From the NCBI RefSeq assembly GCF_012849215.1, contig NZ_CP051682.1, positions 4,712,001 to 4,776,000 of the forward strand: DNA of 64,000 nt. The letters are read 5' to 3'. Below, in pieces: positions 46,366 through 53,930 of this stretch (the stretch's first letter is position 1; every line of letters starts with the position of its first letter). The notes beneath the pieces are model-generated. The model saw only the letters and a program-made list of their open reading frames with translations. It did no database searches and had not been told where the DNA came from. Origin of the DNA: Mucilaginibacter robiniae. GTDB lineage: Bacteria > Bacteroidota > Bacteroidia > Sphingobacteriales > Sphingobacteriaceae. A program made the position numbers and the translations under genes.

Positions 46366-48132
46366 TTACATACGTTCAGGTACTTCAATGCCCAAAAGAT
46401 TCATACTTCGCGCAATAATTTTAACAGATGATGCTGACAGTTGCAGTCTAAAATTCTTAGTGGATATTTTTTCTGCCTGCAAAATTGAGTTTTCGTGATA
46501 AAACTTATTGTAAGCTTTAGCCAATTCATAAACATAGTTCGCTATCGCTGCTGGGTTAAAATCTTTTGCGGCTAAACTTAAAGCATCATTAAATTGAGTT
46601 AAATTAATAATCAGATCTCGTTCGAAGCTGTTTAATTGTTCAATATCAGAAGTTTTGTTGTACTCACCTTCTGCCCTACTTAGTACTGATTTGATACGTG
46701 CATGTGTATATTGTATAAACGGTCCGGTGTGTCCTTGAAAATCTACCGACTCATTAGGATCAAACAACAAACGCTTTTTAGGATCAACCTTCAACAAAAA
46801 ATACTTTAGCGCTCCCATACCTATAATATGGTATAACTTGTTCTTTTCATCTTCGGAGAAGTCCTGAACTTTACCTAAGGCTTCAGTTTGCACTTGAGCG
46901 GTCTGCTCCATTTCTGCAATCAAATCATCAGCATCAACTACAGTACCTTCCCGCGATTTCATTTTGCCTGAAGGTAAGTCCACCATACCGTATGATAAGT
47001 GGTATAAACCTTTAGCCCAGCTTTTACCTAACTTTTGCAAAATCAGGAAGAGCACTTTAAAATGATAATCTTGCTCGTTGCCTACCACATAAATAGATTC
47101 ATCCATGTGATAGTCGTTATACTTCAATTGGGCCGTTCCTAAGTCTTGCGTAATATAAACTGATGTTCCGTCGGCGCGAAGCACCAGTTTTTGATCTAAT
47201 CCATCAGCAGTTAAATCAATCCAAACAGATCCATCCTCTTTTTTAAAGAATACACCTTTTTCCAGCCCTTCTTCAATAATATCTTTGCCTAACAAATAGG
47301 TATTTGATTCATAATAGCTTTTATCAAAATTGACCCCCAATTTGTTGTAGGTTTCATCAAATCCCTTATACACCCAACCATTCATGGTTTTCCATAAATC
47401 AATCACTTCCGGGTTACCAGCTTCCCATTGCTGAAGCATTTGTTGTGCTTCTATAATTAACGGTGCTGTTTTTTTAGCTTCATCTTCGGGAGTTCCCGTA
47501 GCTTTTAGTTCATCAATCTGCTTTTTGTATTCTTTATCAAAAATAACATAGTATTTACCAACCAGTTTATCGCCCTTCAAGCCAGATGACTCAGGCGTTT
47601 CACCGTTGCCAAACTTTTGCCAAGCCAGCATAGATTTACAAATATGAATCCCCCGGTCGTTAACCAAGTTGGTCTTGATTACTTCATAACCTGCTGCTTC
47701 CAGTATAGTGGCAACCGAGTAGCCTAATAAATTATTACGCACATGGCCTAAGTGCAAAGGTTTATTGGTATTGGGTGATGAATATTCCACCATTACCTTT
47801 TTGCCATTATGGGGTAATCTACCAAAATCAGGACTGAGTACTACCTGATTATATAAGGTAAGCCAGTAACTATCAGATAAGGATAAATTCAGGAAGCCCT
47901 TAATTACGTTAAAGCCGGCTATTTCGGCTACGTGGCTTTGCAGGTAAGCACCAATTTCGTTTCCGGTTTGCTCCGGCGATTTGCGGGATACTTTTGTAAA
48001 AGGGAAAGTAACTATGGTTACTTGTCCTTCAAACTCTTTGCGGGTTTGCTGCAGGTTAACTTCCTGAGCAGTTAGTGTAGTTTGATATAAATCTGCAACA
48101 GCTTTTAATGTAGCTTCAATAATAAAATCCAT
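46366..48132 (-). CDS. argS: Arginyl-tRNA synthetase
   Basis: A 588-residue class I synthetase. The N-terminal additional domain (about 1-110) is followed by the catalytic core with SSPNTNKPLHLGHVRNNLLG (HIGH), the KMSKS-like LPSGKMKSREGTVVDADDL (about 380), and the DALR anticodon-binding domain with IQYTHARIKSVL. Full length. It is divergent from the arginine deiminase gene, an arginine-related pairing that may be coincidental. A TAATTTTG box ends 4 nt before the ATG. Confidence 0.96.
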   Translation of the reverse strand: MDFIIEATLKAVADLYQTTLTAQEVNLQQTRKEFEGQVTIVTFPFTKVSRKSPEQTGNEIGAYLQSHVAEIAGFNVIKGFLNLSLSDSYWLTLYNQVVLSPDFGRLPHNGKKVMVEYSSPNTNKPLHLGHVRNNLLGYSVATILEAAGYEVIKTNLVNDRGIHICKSMLAWQKFGNGETPESSGLKGDKLVGKYYVIFDKEYKKQIDELKATGTPEDEAKKTAPLIIEAQQMLQQWEAGNPEVIDLWKTMNGWVYKGFDETYNKLGVNFDKSYYESNTYLLGKDIIEEGLEKGVFFKKEDGSVWIDLTADGLDQKLVLRADGTSVYITQDLGTAQLKYNDYHMDESIYVVGNEQDYHFKVLFLILQKLGKSWAKGLYHLSYGMVDLPSGKMKSREGTVVDADDLIAEMEQTAQVQTEALGKVQDFSEDEKNKLYHIIGMGALKYFLLKVDPKKRLLFDPNESVDFQGHTGPFIQYTHARIKSVLSRAEGEYNKTSDIEQLNSFERDLIINLTQFNDALSLAAKDFNPAAIANYVYELAKAYNKFYHENSILQAEKISTKNFRLQLSASSVKIIARSMNLLGIEVPERM

Positions 48133-48136
48133 CCTA

Positions 48137-48144
48137 CAAAATTA
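48137..48144 (-). promoter_or_regulatory. -7 box in front of argS
   Basis: TAATTTTG on the minus strand, ending 4 nt before the argS ATG; the expected upstream TTG is not found at the usual spacing. Confidence 0.4.
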
Positions 48145-48191
48145 ATAAAATGCCTCAACCTGCCCTCACTAATTATTTTCATTAATTCTGA

Positions 48192-48199
48192 TAACTTTG
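48192..48199 (+). promoter_or_regulatory. -7 box in front of the arginine deiminase gene
   Basis: TAACTTTG, 20 nt upstream of the ATG at 48220. With the opposite box at 48137-48144 it makes this 87-bp gap a divergent promoter region. Confidence 0.4.
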
Positions 48200-48219
48200 A
48201 TCATTGCTACCCATAATAT

Positions 48220-49677
48220 ATGATGCTATCTGATGAATCAACCTTCCAAGTCAATGTAACTTCTGAAATTGGAACTTTACGAGCTTTGCTAATTCATAGT
48301 CCCGACAGTGGTTTAGGTAAAGTAGTGCCCTCTAAAGCTCAAGATTGGCTTTTTGAAGATATTGTTCACCTAGACACTATGCGCCGGGATGAATACGATT
48401 ATTACATAAAGCTGCTGCTTTATTTTTTAGATCCTGATAAAATTAAAGGCAAACTTCAACAGGTTGATAGCACTTCGGCCGACCGCAGCTTTTTCAAGCC
48501 CGAACATCCGAATTTTCATGCCTCTACTAAGGTAATTGAAATACAAACATTGCTGGCAGATATTTTAGCAGATGATGATATACGTAAAAAACTGACAGCT
48601 TCGGTTTGTGCTATTGAAAGCTGCAGCTATAGCTTGCAGCAGAAGCTGATTGATACTCCACCAGTAGAGCTGGCAAAAATTTTTATATCAGGTTCACTGT
48701 ACAAAGATCAAATGATTTTTGCACCTATCCCTAACCTGATATTTTCACGAGATATCGGCATTACCATCAATAACTATATATTACTAAATAAGCCTGCTAA
48801 AAAAGCCCGTGCACGGGAAACATTGCTGGCCCGTTACATTTTATTTAATCATCCGCTATTTGCAGCTTATCACGACAATATTTTAGAAATACCTGATAAC
48901 ATTCATCATTTTTTGCGCCCTGGTGAAGATCATGAAGATAAAACCACGTTAGAAGGTGGTGATGTGATGATGGTTAGCCCCAATCATGTAATTATCGGCT
49001 GTAGTGAACGTACATCAATCAGTGGTGCTAATGAAGCGATAAAATTGTTATTTGAACACCAGGCAGTTAAAAAAGTAACTATTGTAAAAATTCCGCACAA
49101 GCGCGACTACATGCACATTGATACAGTATTTACGCAAGTAAAGCAGAACGTCTGGGTGCTATTAGGATCATTAGCCATTACCGAAGCACCCGTACCTGCA
49201 TTAGAACCGATGAACTGGTTTTCTGATAAGAAAACCAAAGAAAAAGACAAGCTTGAAATTATACAGTTTACCCATGGTGAAAGTAAGCCTCGTTTCTTTA
49301 ACAGCCTGGAGGAATTACTTTCGGACGTTAGCGTAAATGATTTACACAGTACCGAACCTGTTCAGTTTATCTACTCAGGTAATAATACTTTTCCATTTGA
49401 TGCGCGTGAACAATGGACGGATTCCTGCAACTTATTAGCTTTGAAAGATGGTGTAGTATTAGGCTACGATCGCAATGATAAAACAGTGGAAGCTTTCAGG
49501 CAAAAAGGGTTTACTATAATTAAGGTAGCTGACTTATTGGAAAAGTTTGAAAATGACGAATTGAAGCCGCAAGAATTGCAGGATACATTAATACTGATGC
49601 CTTCCGCAGAATTATCACGTGCCAGAGGTGGGTTTCATTGTATGAGCTTACCTCTGTTACGTGATGCTGTAGTATAA
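48220..49677 (+). CDS. Arginine deiminase family protein
   Basis: A 485-residue guanidino-group hydrolase. Catalytic features of arginine deiminase are present: IGTLRALLIHSP near the start, PNLIFSRDIGITI, TTLEGGDVMMV (Asp/Glu), MHIDTVFTQV (His), and the nucleophile Cys in RGGFHCMSLPLLR at the C-terminus. It is longer than classical ADI (about 410 residues), with an insertion in the middle, and belongs to a Bacteroidota branch usually annotated only as family member. It is followed 68 bp on by a CtlX-type hydrolase, suggesting successive conversion of arginine to citrulline and then breakdown of citrulline. Confidence 0.9.
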   Translation: MMLSDESTFQVNVTSEIGTLRALLIHSPDSGLGKVVPSKAQDWLFEDIVHLDTMRRDEYDYYIKLLLYFLDPDKIKGKLQQVDSTSADRSFFKPEHPNFHASTKVIEIQTLLADILADDDIRKKLTASVCAIESCSYSLQQKLIDTPPVELAKIFISGSLYKDQMIFAPIPNLIFSRDIGITINNYILLNKPAKKARARETLLARYILFNHPLFAAYHDNILEIPDNIHHFLRPGEDHEDKTTLEGGDVMMVSPNHVIIGCSERTSISGANEAIKLLFEHQAVKKVTIVKIPHKRDYMHIDTVFTQVKQNVWVLLGSLAITEAPVPALEPMNWFSDKKTKEKDKLEIIQFTHGESKPRFFNSLEELLSDVSVNDLHSTEPVQFIYSGNNTFPFDAREQWTDSCNLLALKDGVVLGYDRNDKTVEAFRQKGFTIIKVADLLEKFENDELKPQELQDTLILMPSAELSRARGGFHCMSLPLLRDAVV

Positions 49678-49745
49678 ACCCGTACATTCGGTTACTGTGT
49701 AAAATTTTTAAAACCAATTCACATAGCTTTTACTTTGTAATCATT

Positions 49746-50669
49746 ATGAGCCAATCTACATCTACCCTACTAATGATACGCCCGGCCAGCTTTGGTTTTA
49801 ATGAACAAACTGCTGCCAGCAATGCTTTCCAAAACAAAGATGCTGAACAACAGCATGTACAGCACAAAGCTTTGCAAGAGTTTGATGCGTTTGTACAACT
49901 ATTGCGCGATAACCAAGTTGATGTTATTGTAATAAATGATACAGAAGAACCAGCGAAGCCTGATGCTGTTTTCCCGAACAATTGGGTAACTTTTCACGAA
50001 AACGGTGATGTACTACTCTACCCTATACAGGCCGAAAACCGGCGCTGGGAACGACGTGAAGATTTGATACGTAAACTGGAAGATCAGTATCACATTAATC
50101 ATACTATTGATCTGAGCCGATTTGAACTACAAAACAAATTTTTAGAAGGTACCGGCAGTATGGTGCTCGATCGTGAAAACAAAATCGCGTATGCCTGCCT
50201 TTCTCCCCGTACCCATACTGAGGTTCTGGATACTTTTTGCCAGCACCTAAAATATACGGCTGTTACTTTCAATGCAACTGATGCGAAACAGCAACCTATT
50301 TACCATACTAATGTAATGATGTGTGTAGGAAGCAGCTACGTAGTGATTTGCTTGGAAAGTGTTACGGATTCGAGTGAAAAAGAGAACCTGGTAAACTCTT
50401 TCCAAAACACCGACAAACAAATAATTGAAATCTCCCTGGCGCAAATGAGCCAGTTTGCCGGTAATATGCTGGAAGTGCAGAATCAATTTGGTGAAAATAT
50501 ATTAGTCATGTCCAATACTGCATTAGAGGCACTTACGCCAGAGCAAAAGCAAGCTTTAGAACAACATGTAAAAATATTATCTACTAACCTAGAAACTATC
50601 GAAAGCAATGGCGGTGGCAGTGCACGATGCATGATGGCTGAAGTTTTTCTGCCAAAAACAGAGCAGTAA
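49746..50669 (+). CDS. ctlX: CtlX-type citrulline/arginine-related hydrolase
   Basis: A 307-residue member of the amidinotransferase/dimethylarginine hydrolase superfamily, close to CtlX, which hydrolyses citrulline. Key segments: LMIRPASFGFNEQTA, AVFPNNWVTFHENG, LEGTGSMVLDREN (Glu and Asp), CLSPRTH, YHTNVMMCVG (His) and the nucleophile Cys in GGGSARCMMAEVFLP. It follows the arginine deiminase-like gene and probably forms a unit with it. A hairpin follows directly. Confidence 0.9.
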   Translation: MSQSTSTLLMIRPASFGFNEQTAASNAFQNKDAEQQHVQHKALQEFDAFVQLLRDNQVDVIVINDTEEPAKPDAVFPNNWVTFHENGDVLLYPIQAENRRWERREDLIRKLEDQYHINHTIDLSRFELQNKFLEGTGSMVLDRENKIAYACLSPRTHTEVLDTFCQHLKYTAVTFNATDAKQQPIYHTNVMMCVGSSYVVICLESVTDSSEKENLVNSFQNTDKQIIEISLAQMSQFAGNMLEVQNQFGENILVMSNTALEALTPEQKQALEQHVKILSTNLETIESNGGGSARCMMAEVFLPKTEQ

Positions 50670-50676
50670 TTCAAAG

Positions 50677-50700
50677 TGGCGCTTATTGTAATAAGCGCCA
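50677..50700. terminator. Shared terminator, ctlX and repeat-protein gene
   Basis: TGGCGCTTAT (50677-50686), loop TGTA, ATAAGCGCCA (50691-50700): a perfect 10-bp GC-rich stem between the ctlX stop (50669) and the second stop (50703) of the opposite-strand gene. Its position fits the longer, original end of that gene. Confidence 0.75.
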
Positions 50701-50702
50701 TT

Positions 50703-50831
50703 CTACTTAAACAACTTGCTCATGCAGCTAAGCGTGATCTTATTCTGAATTTTGGACGAAAGCTTACGAATACCTTGTGGATGGGCCTCCTTCATTTCTC
50801 CAACCATACAATTACAAAATTTGTCTTGAAC
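50703..50831 (-). pseudogene. Cut-off 3' part of the repeat protein gene
   Basis: Reading on in frame past the TAA at 50832-50834 gives 42 further codons to a TAG at 50703-50705. They continue the second copy of the internal repeat (residues FCNCMVGEMKEAHPQGI against FAGCIVRKLKDQLPEGL in copy one) in perfect register, with the stop occupying the place of a Gln in copy one. The segment is therefore the detached end of the same gene rather than spacer. Confidence 0.7.
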
Positions 50832-51488
50832 TTAAATATCCAGCTTTTGCACCGCGGATGTATGTTTTAAACGCTCTTTAATATTGTTTTCCATTGCAGG
50901 TGTCCATGATCGGTCCATTTGAATAGGCCCAACCATTTTAGCGCATTCACTATAATCCTGATTCATAATCAACCGTAAACTGTCTTTCGGAATGCTGGAT
51001 AATCCTTCAGGCAACTGGTCTTTCAGTTTTCGTACTATACACCCGGCAAACTCATGTTTTTTCTGCAATGTGGTATACCTGGAACCAGCTACCAGATGTA
51101 TTTGATCATAAACTCGCTGTTCATAAGTAGGTGACCACGGCTGCTCTACTACCAACCTTGAAGTATCTGGATCTAGTAAAGGTGTTTGTGCCTGATAGGC
51201 ATTTTGCCGATTGCAGCGGTCCAGTAGCAAAATTACTCTAATCATGACGACTCCGATTCCAATACCCATTTTCCAGGAAATACCACTAGAGCTGCTACGA
51301 TAATTATGTTCATTAACTAAGCGGGTTACATCATCAGGTGATATCCCTCGTTCAAACAATATCTTTTTAATTGTTTCAATAACATGTGGTTCGTAAGATG
51401 CACGATCATCCAGCAGCATCTCATTCAATTGCTCGGTAGTTTTTTGCGATAAGTTTTTGTAAACTGTAGAATGTTCGGATACAGACAT
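50832..51488 (-). CDS. Membrane-anchored two-repeat protein of unknown function, nonsense-truncated
   Basis: A 218-residue protein of no recognised family. Residues about 1-65 are helical and soluble, one transmembrane segment follows (MGIGIGVVMIRVILLL, about 73-88), and the rest is outside that membrane side. After the membrane helix come two copies of a domain beginning W-S/T-P (about 118 and 194): the first is complete with two Cys, the second is cut off by a TAA after about 24 residues. The frame continues past this stop (separate entry). The protein may still be made as a truncated product. Confidence 0.7.
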   Translation of the reverse strand: MSVSEHSTVYKNLSQKTTEQLNEMLLDDRASYEPHVIETIKKILFERGISPDDVTRLVNEHNYRSSSSGISWKMGIGIGVVMIRVILLLDRCNRQNAYQAQTPLLDPDTSRLVVEQPWSPTYEQRVYDQIHLVAGSRYTTLQKKHEFAGCIVRKLKDQLPEGLSSIPKDSLRLIMNQDYSECAKMVGPIQMDRSWTPAMENNIKERLKHTSAVQKLDI

Positions 51489-51693
51489 ATATGTAATAAG
51501 GTAATATTAAGCAACGTTAGGCTACTTTTTACTGTGTAGTATAGTGTGCCATTTAATAGCACAAAATAATATAATATCTTTAAATCAATAGTTTACATTT
51601 TCACAAACTACTCACCTCTGCTTAAAAGCTAGGTATTAAGCCCATGACTTACAGGTATTCTGATCGAGTAAGTACAAAACCATTATCTTTGCC

Positions 51694-52070
51694 AAGCAAA
51701 ACGTTCTATCGTTCTTTGGAAACAAAGGGAGGAAAGTCCGGGCAACACAGAGCATCCTGCTTCCTAACGGGAAGGCGCCTTGCAGCGGGCGACAGCCAGT
51801 GCCACAGAAAATATACCGCCCGGCTTTGCCGGGTAAGGGTGAAAATGTGAGGTAAGAGCTCACAGCGAGTGCAGGTAACTGCATTCGCGGTAAACCTCAG
51901 GAGTTGAAAAACCAAATAGGTCCTGAACGTGAAGCTGCTCGCTTCCGTATGCTGCCTTGGTGGCATCGTCAGGATGGGTAGGTTGATAGAGCCGGTTAGT
52001 GATAGCCGGTCGAGATTAATGATAGAAGCCGCCGAAAGGCGGTACAGAACCCGGCTTACAGCTTTGCTGC
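51694..52070 (+). ncRNA. rnpB: RNase P RNA component
   Basis: The catalytic RNA of RNase P, which matures tRNA 5' ends. Universally conserved blocks are seen: GAGGAAAGTCCGGGC (from 51729), the CR-II/III-type ACAGAAAATATACCGCCC, AGAGCTCACAGCGAG, and the 3' block CAGAACCCGGCTTA (52044-52058). P3 is the hairpin CTTTG-GAAA-CAAAG just before the first block, and the P1 arms are AGCAAA near 51695 and TTTGCT near 52063. The ends are therefore approximate. The gene stands alone with a terminator at 52079-52115; open frames through it are spurious. Confidence 0.95.
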
Positions 52071-52078
52071 TGTATTTC

Positions 52079-52115
52079 AACCCTTTCTGAGCAATCAGGA
52101 AGGGTTTATTTTTAT
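52079..52115 (+). terminator. Terminator of rnpB
   Basis: A 12-bp stem (AACCCTTTCTGA with TCAGGAAGGGTT, one G-T wobble), 4-nt loop GCAA, then TATTTTT. Confidence 0.9.
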
Positions 52116-52194
52116 GCCGTTGATTATAAGTGTTGCTTTTTCTATACAAATACCTATATTAGCCCCACAAAAACTACCTCTTGAATAACTAAGA

Positions 52195-53586
52195 ATGGCC
52201 AAAATTTTAATCATTGATGACGAGCGTGCTATCCGTAGTACGTTGCGTGAAATTTTAGAGTACGAAGATTATACTGTAGAAGACGTTGATAATGGTATTG
52301 ACGGTCTGCAGCTGATCAAAAAGAACGATTATGACTTGGTGCTGTGCGATATCAAAATGAATCGTATGGACGGTATGGAAGTATTAAGCGAAGGTTTAGC
52401 CATACAGCCCGACCTGCCTTTCATCATGATATCCGGTCATGGTACCGTAGAAACTGCGGTAGAAGCCAGCAAAAAAGGTGCTTTCGATTTTATTGCCAAA
52501 CCACCGGATTTGAACCGTTTATTGATTACCGTTCGTAATGCGCTGGACCGTGGTAGCTTAGTTACTGAAGCTAAAGTATTAAAGCGCAAAGTATCTAAAG
52601 TACGCCCTATACTGGGTAACTCGCAAGCCATTGTTAAAATTAAGGAAACCATTGACCGGGTAGCGCCTACAGAGGCCCGCGTATTGGTAACCGGTGCTAA
52701 CGGTAGCGGTAAAGAATTAGTGGCCCGTTGGCTGCATGAAAAATCACACCGGGCTAATGCACCCTTAATTGAGGTAAACTGTGCAGCTATCCCATCGGAG
52801 TTGATTGAGAGTGAGCTGTTCGGCCATGAGAAAGGCTCCTTTACATCGGCTGTGAAGCAGCGTATTGGTAAGTTTGAATCGGCTAATGGCGGTACTTTGT
52901 TTTTGGATGAGATTGGCGATATGAGCCATTCGGCACAAGCTAAAGTATTACGGGCTTTACAGGAAAGCCGCATTACCCGCGTTGGTGGCGAAAAAGAGAT
53001 TGAGGTAGATGTACGTGTAGTAGCTGCAACCAACAAAGACTTACTAAAAGAAATTGAAGATGGCAATTTCCGGATGGACTTGTATCACCGCTTAAGCGTA
53101 ATTTTGATACACGTACCACCACTGAGCGAGCGCCGTGATGATATTCCGCTATTGACACAAAGCTTTTTGGAAGAAATCTGCAATGAGTACGGTATGCCAA
53201 CTAAACGCATCAGTGATGCCGCTTTGGATGCGCTAAAATCTTTGCCGTGGACGGGTAACATCCGTGAGCTGCGCAACATGATTGAGCGTTTAATCATCCT
53301 GAGTGATAAAATTATTACCGATACGGATGTAAAAGCATTTGCCAATCCATCGGCGCCGGTAGCTATACCAACGGCAACCACCACGGCCGTTGCCGCAGCT
53401 CCGCAAACTGATTTTGAACAGTTCAAGAACTTTCAGGAGTATAAAGATTATGCCGAGCGCGAGTACATTAAATTCAAGTTGGAAAAGAACAACTGGAATG
53501 TATCAAAAACAGCTGATGACATTGATATACAACGAAGCCATTTATATAGCAAGATTGAAAAATTCGGATTAAAAAGGGGTGAGTAA
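52195..53586 (+). CDS. NtrC-family response regulator (AAA+ transcription activator)
   Basis: A 463-residue two-component regulator. An N-terminal receiver domain (about 1-120) has the phosphoacceptor Asp in LVLCDIKMNRMDG and a conserved Lys in IAKPP; the AAA+ domain (about 145-375) has Walker A TGANGSGKELVARW and Walker B GGTLFLDEIGDM; a FIS-type helix-turn-helix ends the protein (NVSKTADDIDIQRSHLYSKI). The sigma-54-contact loop is GSFTSA in place of GAFTGA, a form that recurs in Bacteroidota. No histidine kinase is adjacent. A terminator overlaps the stop codon. Confidence 0.93.
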   Translation: MAKILIIDDERAIRSTLREILEYEDYTVEDVDNGIDGLQLIKKNDYDLVLCDIKMNRMDGMEVLSEGLAIQPDLPFIMISGHGTVETAVEASKKGAFDFIAKPPDLNRLLITVRNALDRGSLVTEAKVLKRKVSKVRPILGNSQAIVKIKETIDRVAPTEARVLVTGANGSGKELVARWLHEKSHRANAPLIEVNCAAIPSELIESELFGHEKGSFTSAVKQRIGKFESANGGTLFLDEIGDMSHSAQAKVLRALQESRITRVGGEKEIEVDVRVVAATNKDLLKEIEDGNFRMDLYHRLSVILIHVPPLSERRDDIPLLTQSFLEEICNEYGMPTKRISDAALDALKSLPWTGNIRELRNMIERLIILSDKIITDTDVKAFANPSAPVAIPTATTTAVAAAPQTDFEQFKNFQEYKDYAEREYIKFKLEKNNWNVSKTADDIDIQRSHLYSKIEKFGLKRGE

Positions 53587-53600
53587 TCACTCCTTTTTTT
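53571..53600 (+). terminator. Terminator at the end of the NtrC-type gene
   Basis: AAAAAGGGGTGA and TCACTCCTTTTT pair over 12 bp (one G-T wobble) around a GTAA loop, followed by more T. The stop codon TAA (53584-53586) lies in the loop. Confidence 0.85.
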
Positions 53601-53666
53601 TGAACAGAGGTTTTCTTTTCCTGTTTACCCCTCCCCATCATTGTTGATTTCTGTTCTACTTCGCGA

Positions 53667-53757
53667 GTGTTACAGGTGTTACATGTTTCAGTGTGTAACA
53701 CCTGTAACACCCTGAAACACTGACAAACCATTGGCAGTGGTGGCACTGTTTTGTCAG
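53667..53757. repeat. Composite array of nested inverted repeats
   Basis: In the 344-bp gene-free stretch 53587-53930 lie two adjacent structures. The first is a 16-bp perfect stem (53667-53682 with 53695-53710) made of two direct copies of a TGTTACA unit facing two inverted copies; its loop contains GTTTCAG, complementary to CTGAAAC at 53712-53718 just outside the stem. The second is CTGACAAA (53720-53727) with TTTGTCAG (53750-53757), enclosing a smaller CAGTG/CACTG hairpin. The preceding gene already has its own terminator, so the array needs another explanation. The rest of the stretch shows nothing definite. Confidence 0.7.
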
Positions 53758-53930
53758 TAGCTGCTCGTCAAAAACAACGTTTTTAAAGTAAATAACGCAC
53801 AATTTTCTATTCAGTTAGTAGATTGAGCTTGATAGTAAGCAATTGCGATTGAACCTAATTGCTGTAAAAACTTATCAACAAAAATAGCTTAGGCATTGTT
53901 AATGCTAAAAATATTAGCAATTTTTGAGTT

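Noticed and set aside
48132..48220. Arginine-responsive riboswitch or T-box between argS and the deiminase gene
   Set aside because: The 87-bp gap has room only for the two divergent promoters, and no stem-loop or specifier-like structure is visible.
50676..50870. A 64-codon plus-strand open frame
   Set aside because: It begins in the terminator hairpin and is antisense to the detached 3' part of the two-repeat gene, whose repeat alignment explains the sequence better.
51706..52149. A 147-codon open frame on the minus strand
   Set aside because: It lies across the RNase P RNA gene, whose conserved blocks explain the sequence; the translation resembles nothing and is low in helix-forming residues.
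52437..53066. A 209-codon minus-strand open frame
   Set aside because: It is antisense to the AAA+ domain of the NtrC-type gene and reflects its codon pattern; no start context or recognisable domain.
53667..53757. CRISPR array or integron attC site
   Set aside because: The repeat units are only 7-9 bp, arranged as inverted pairs without regular spacers, and no cas or integrase gene adjoins; the attC core-site pattern is not evident.
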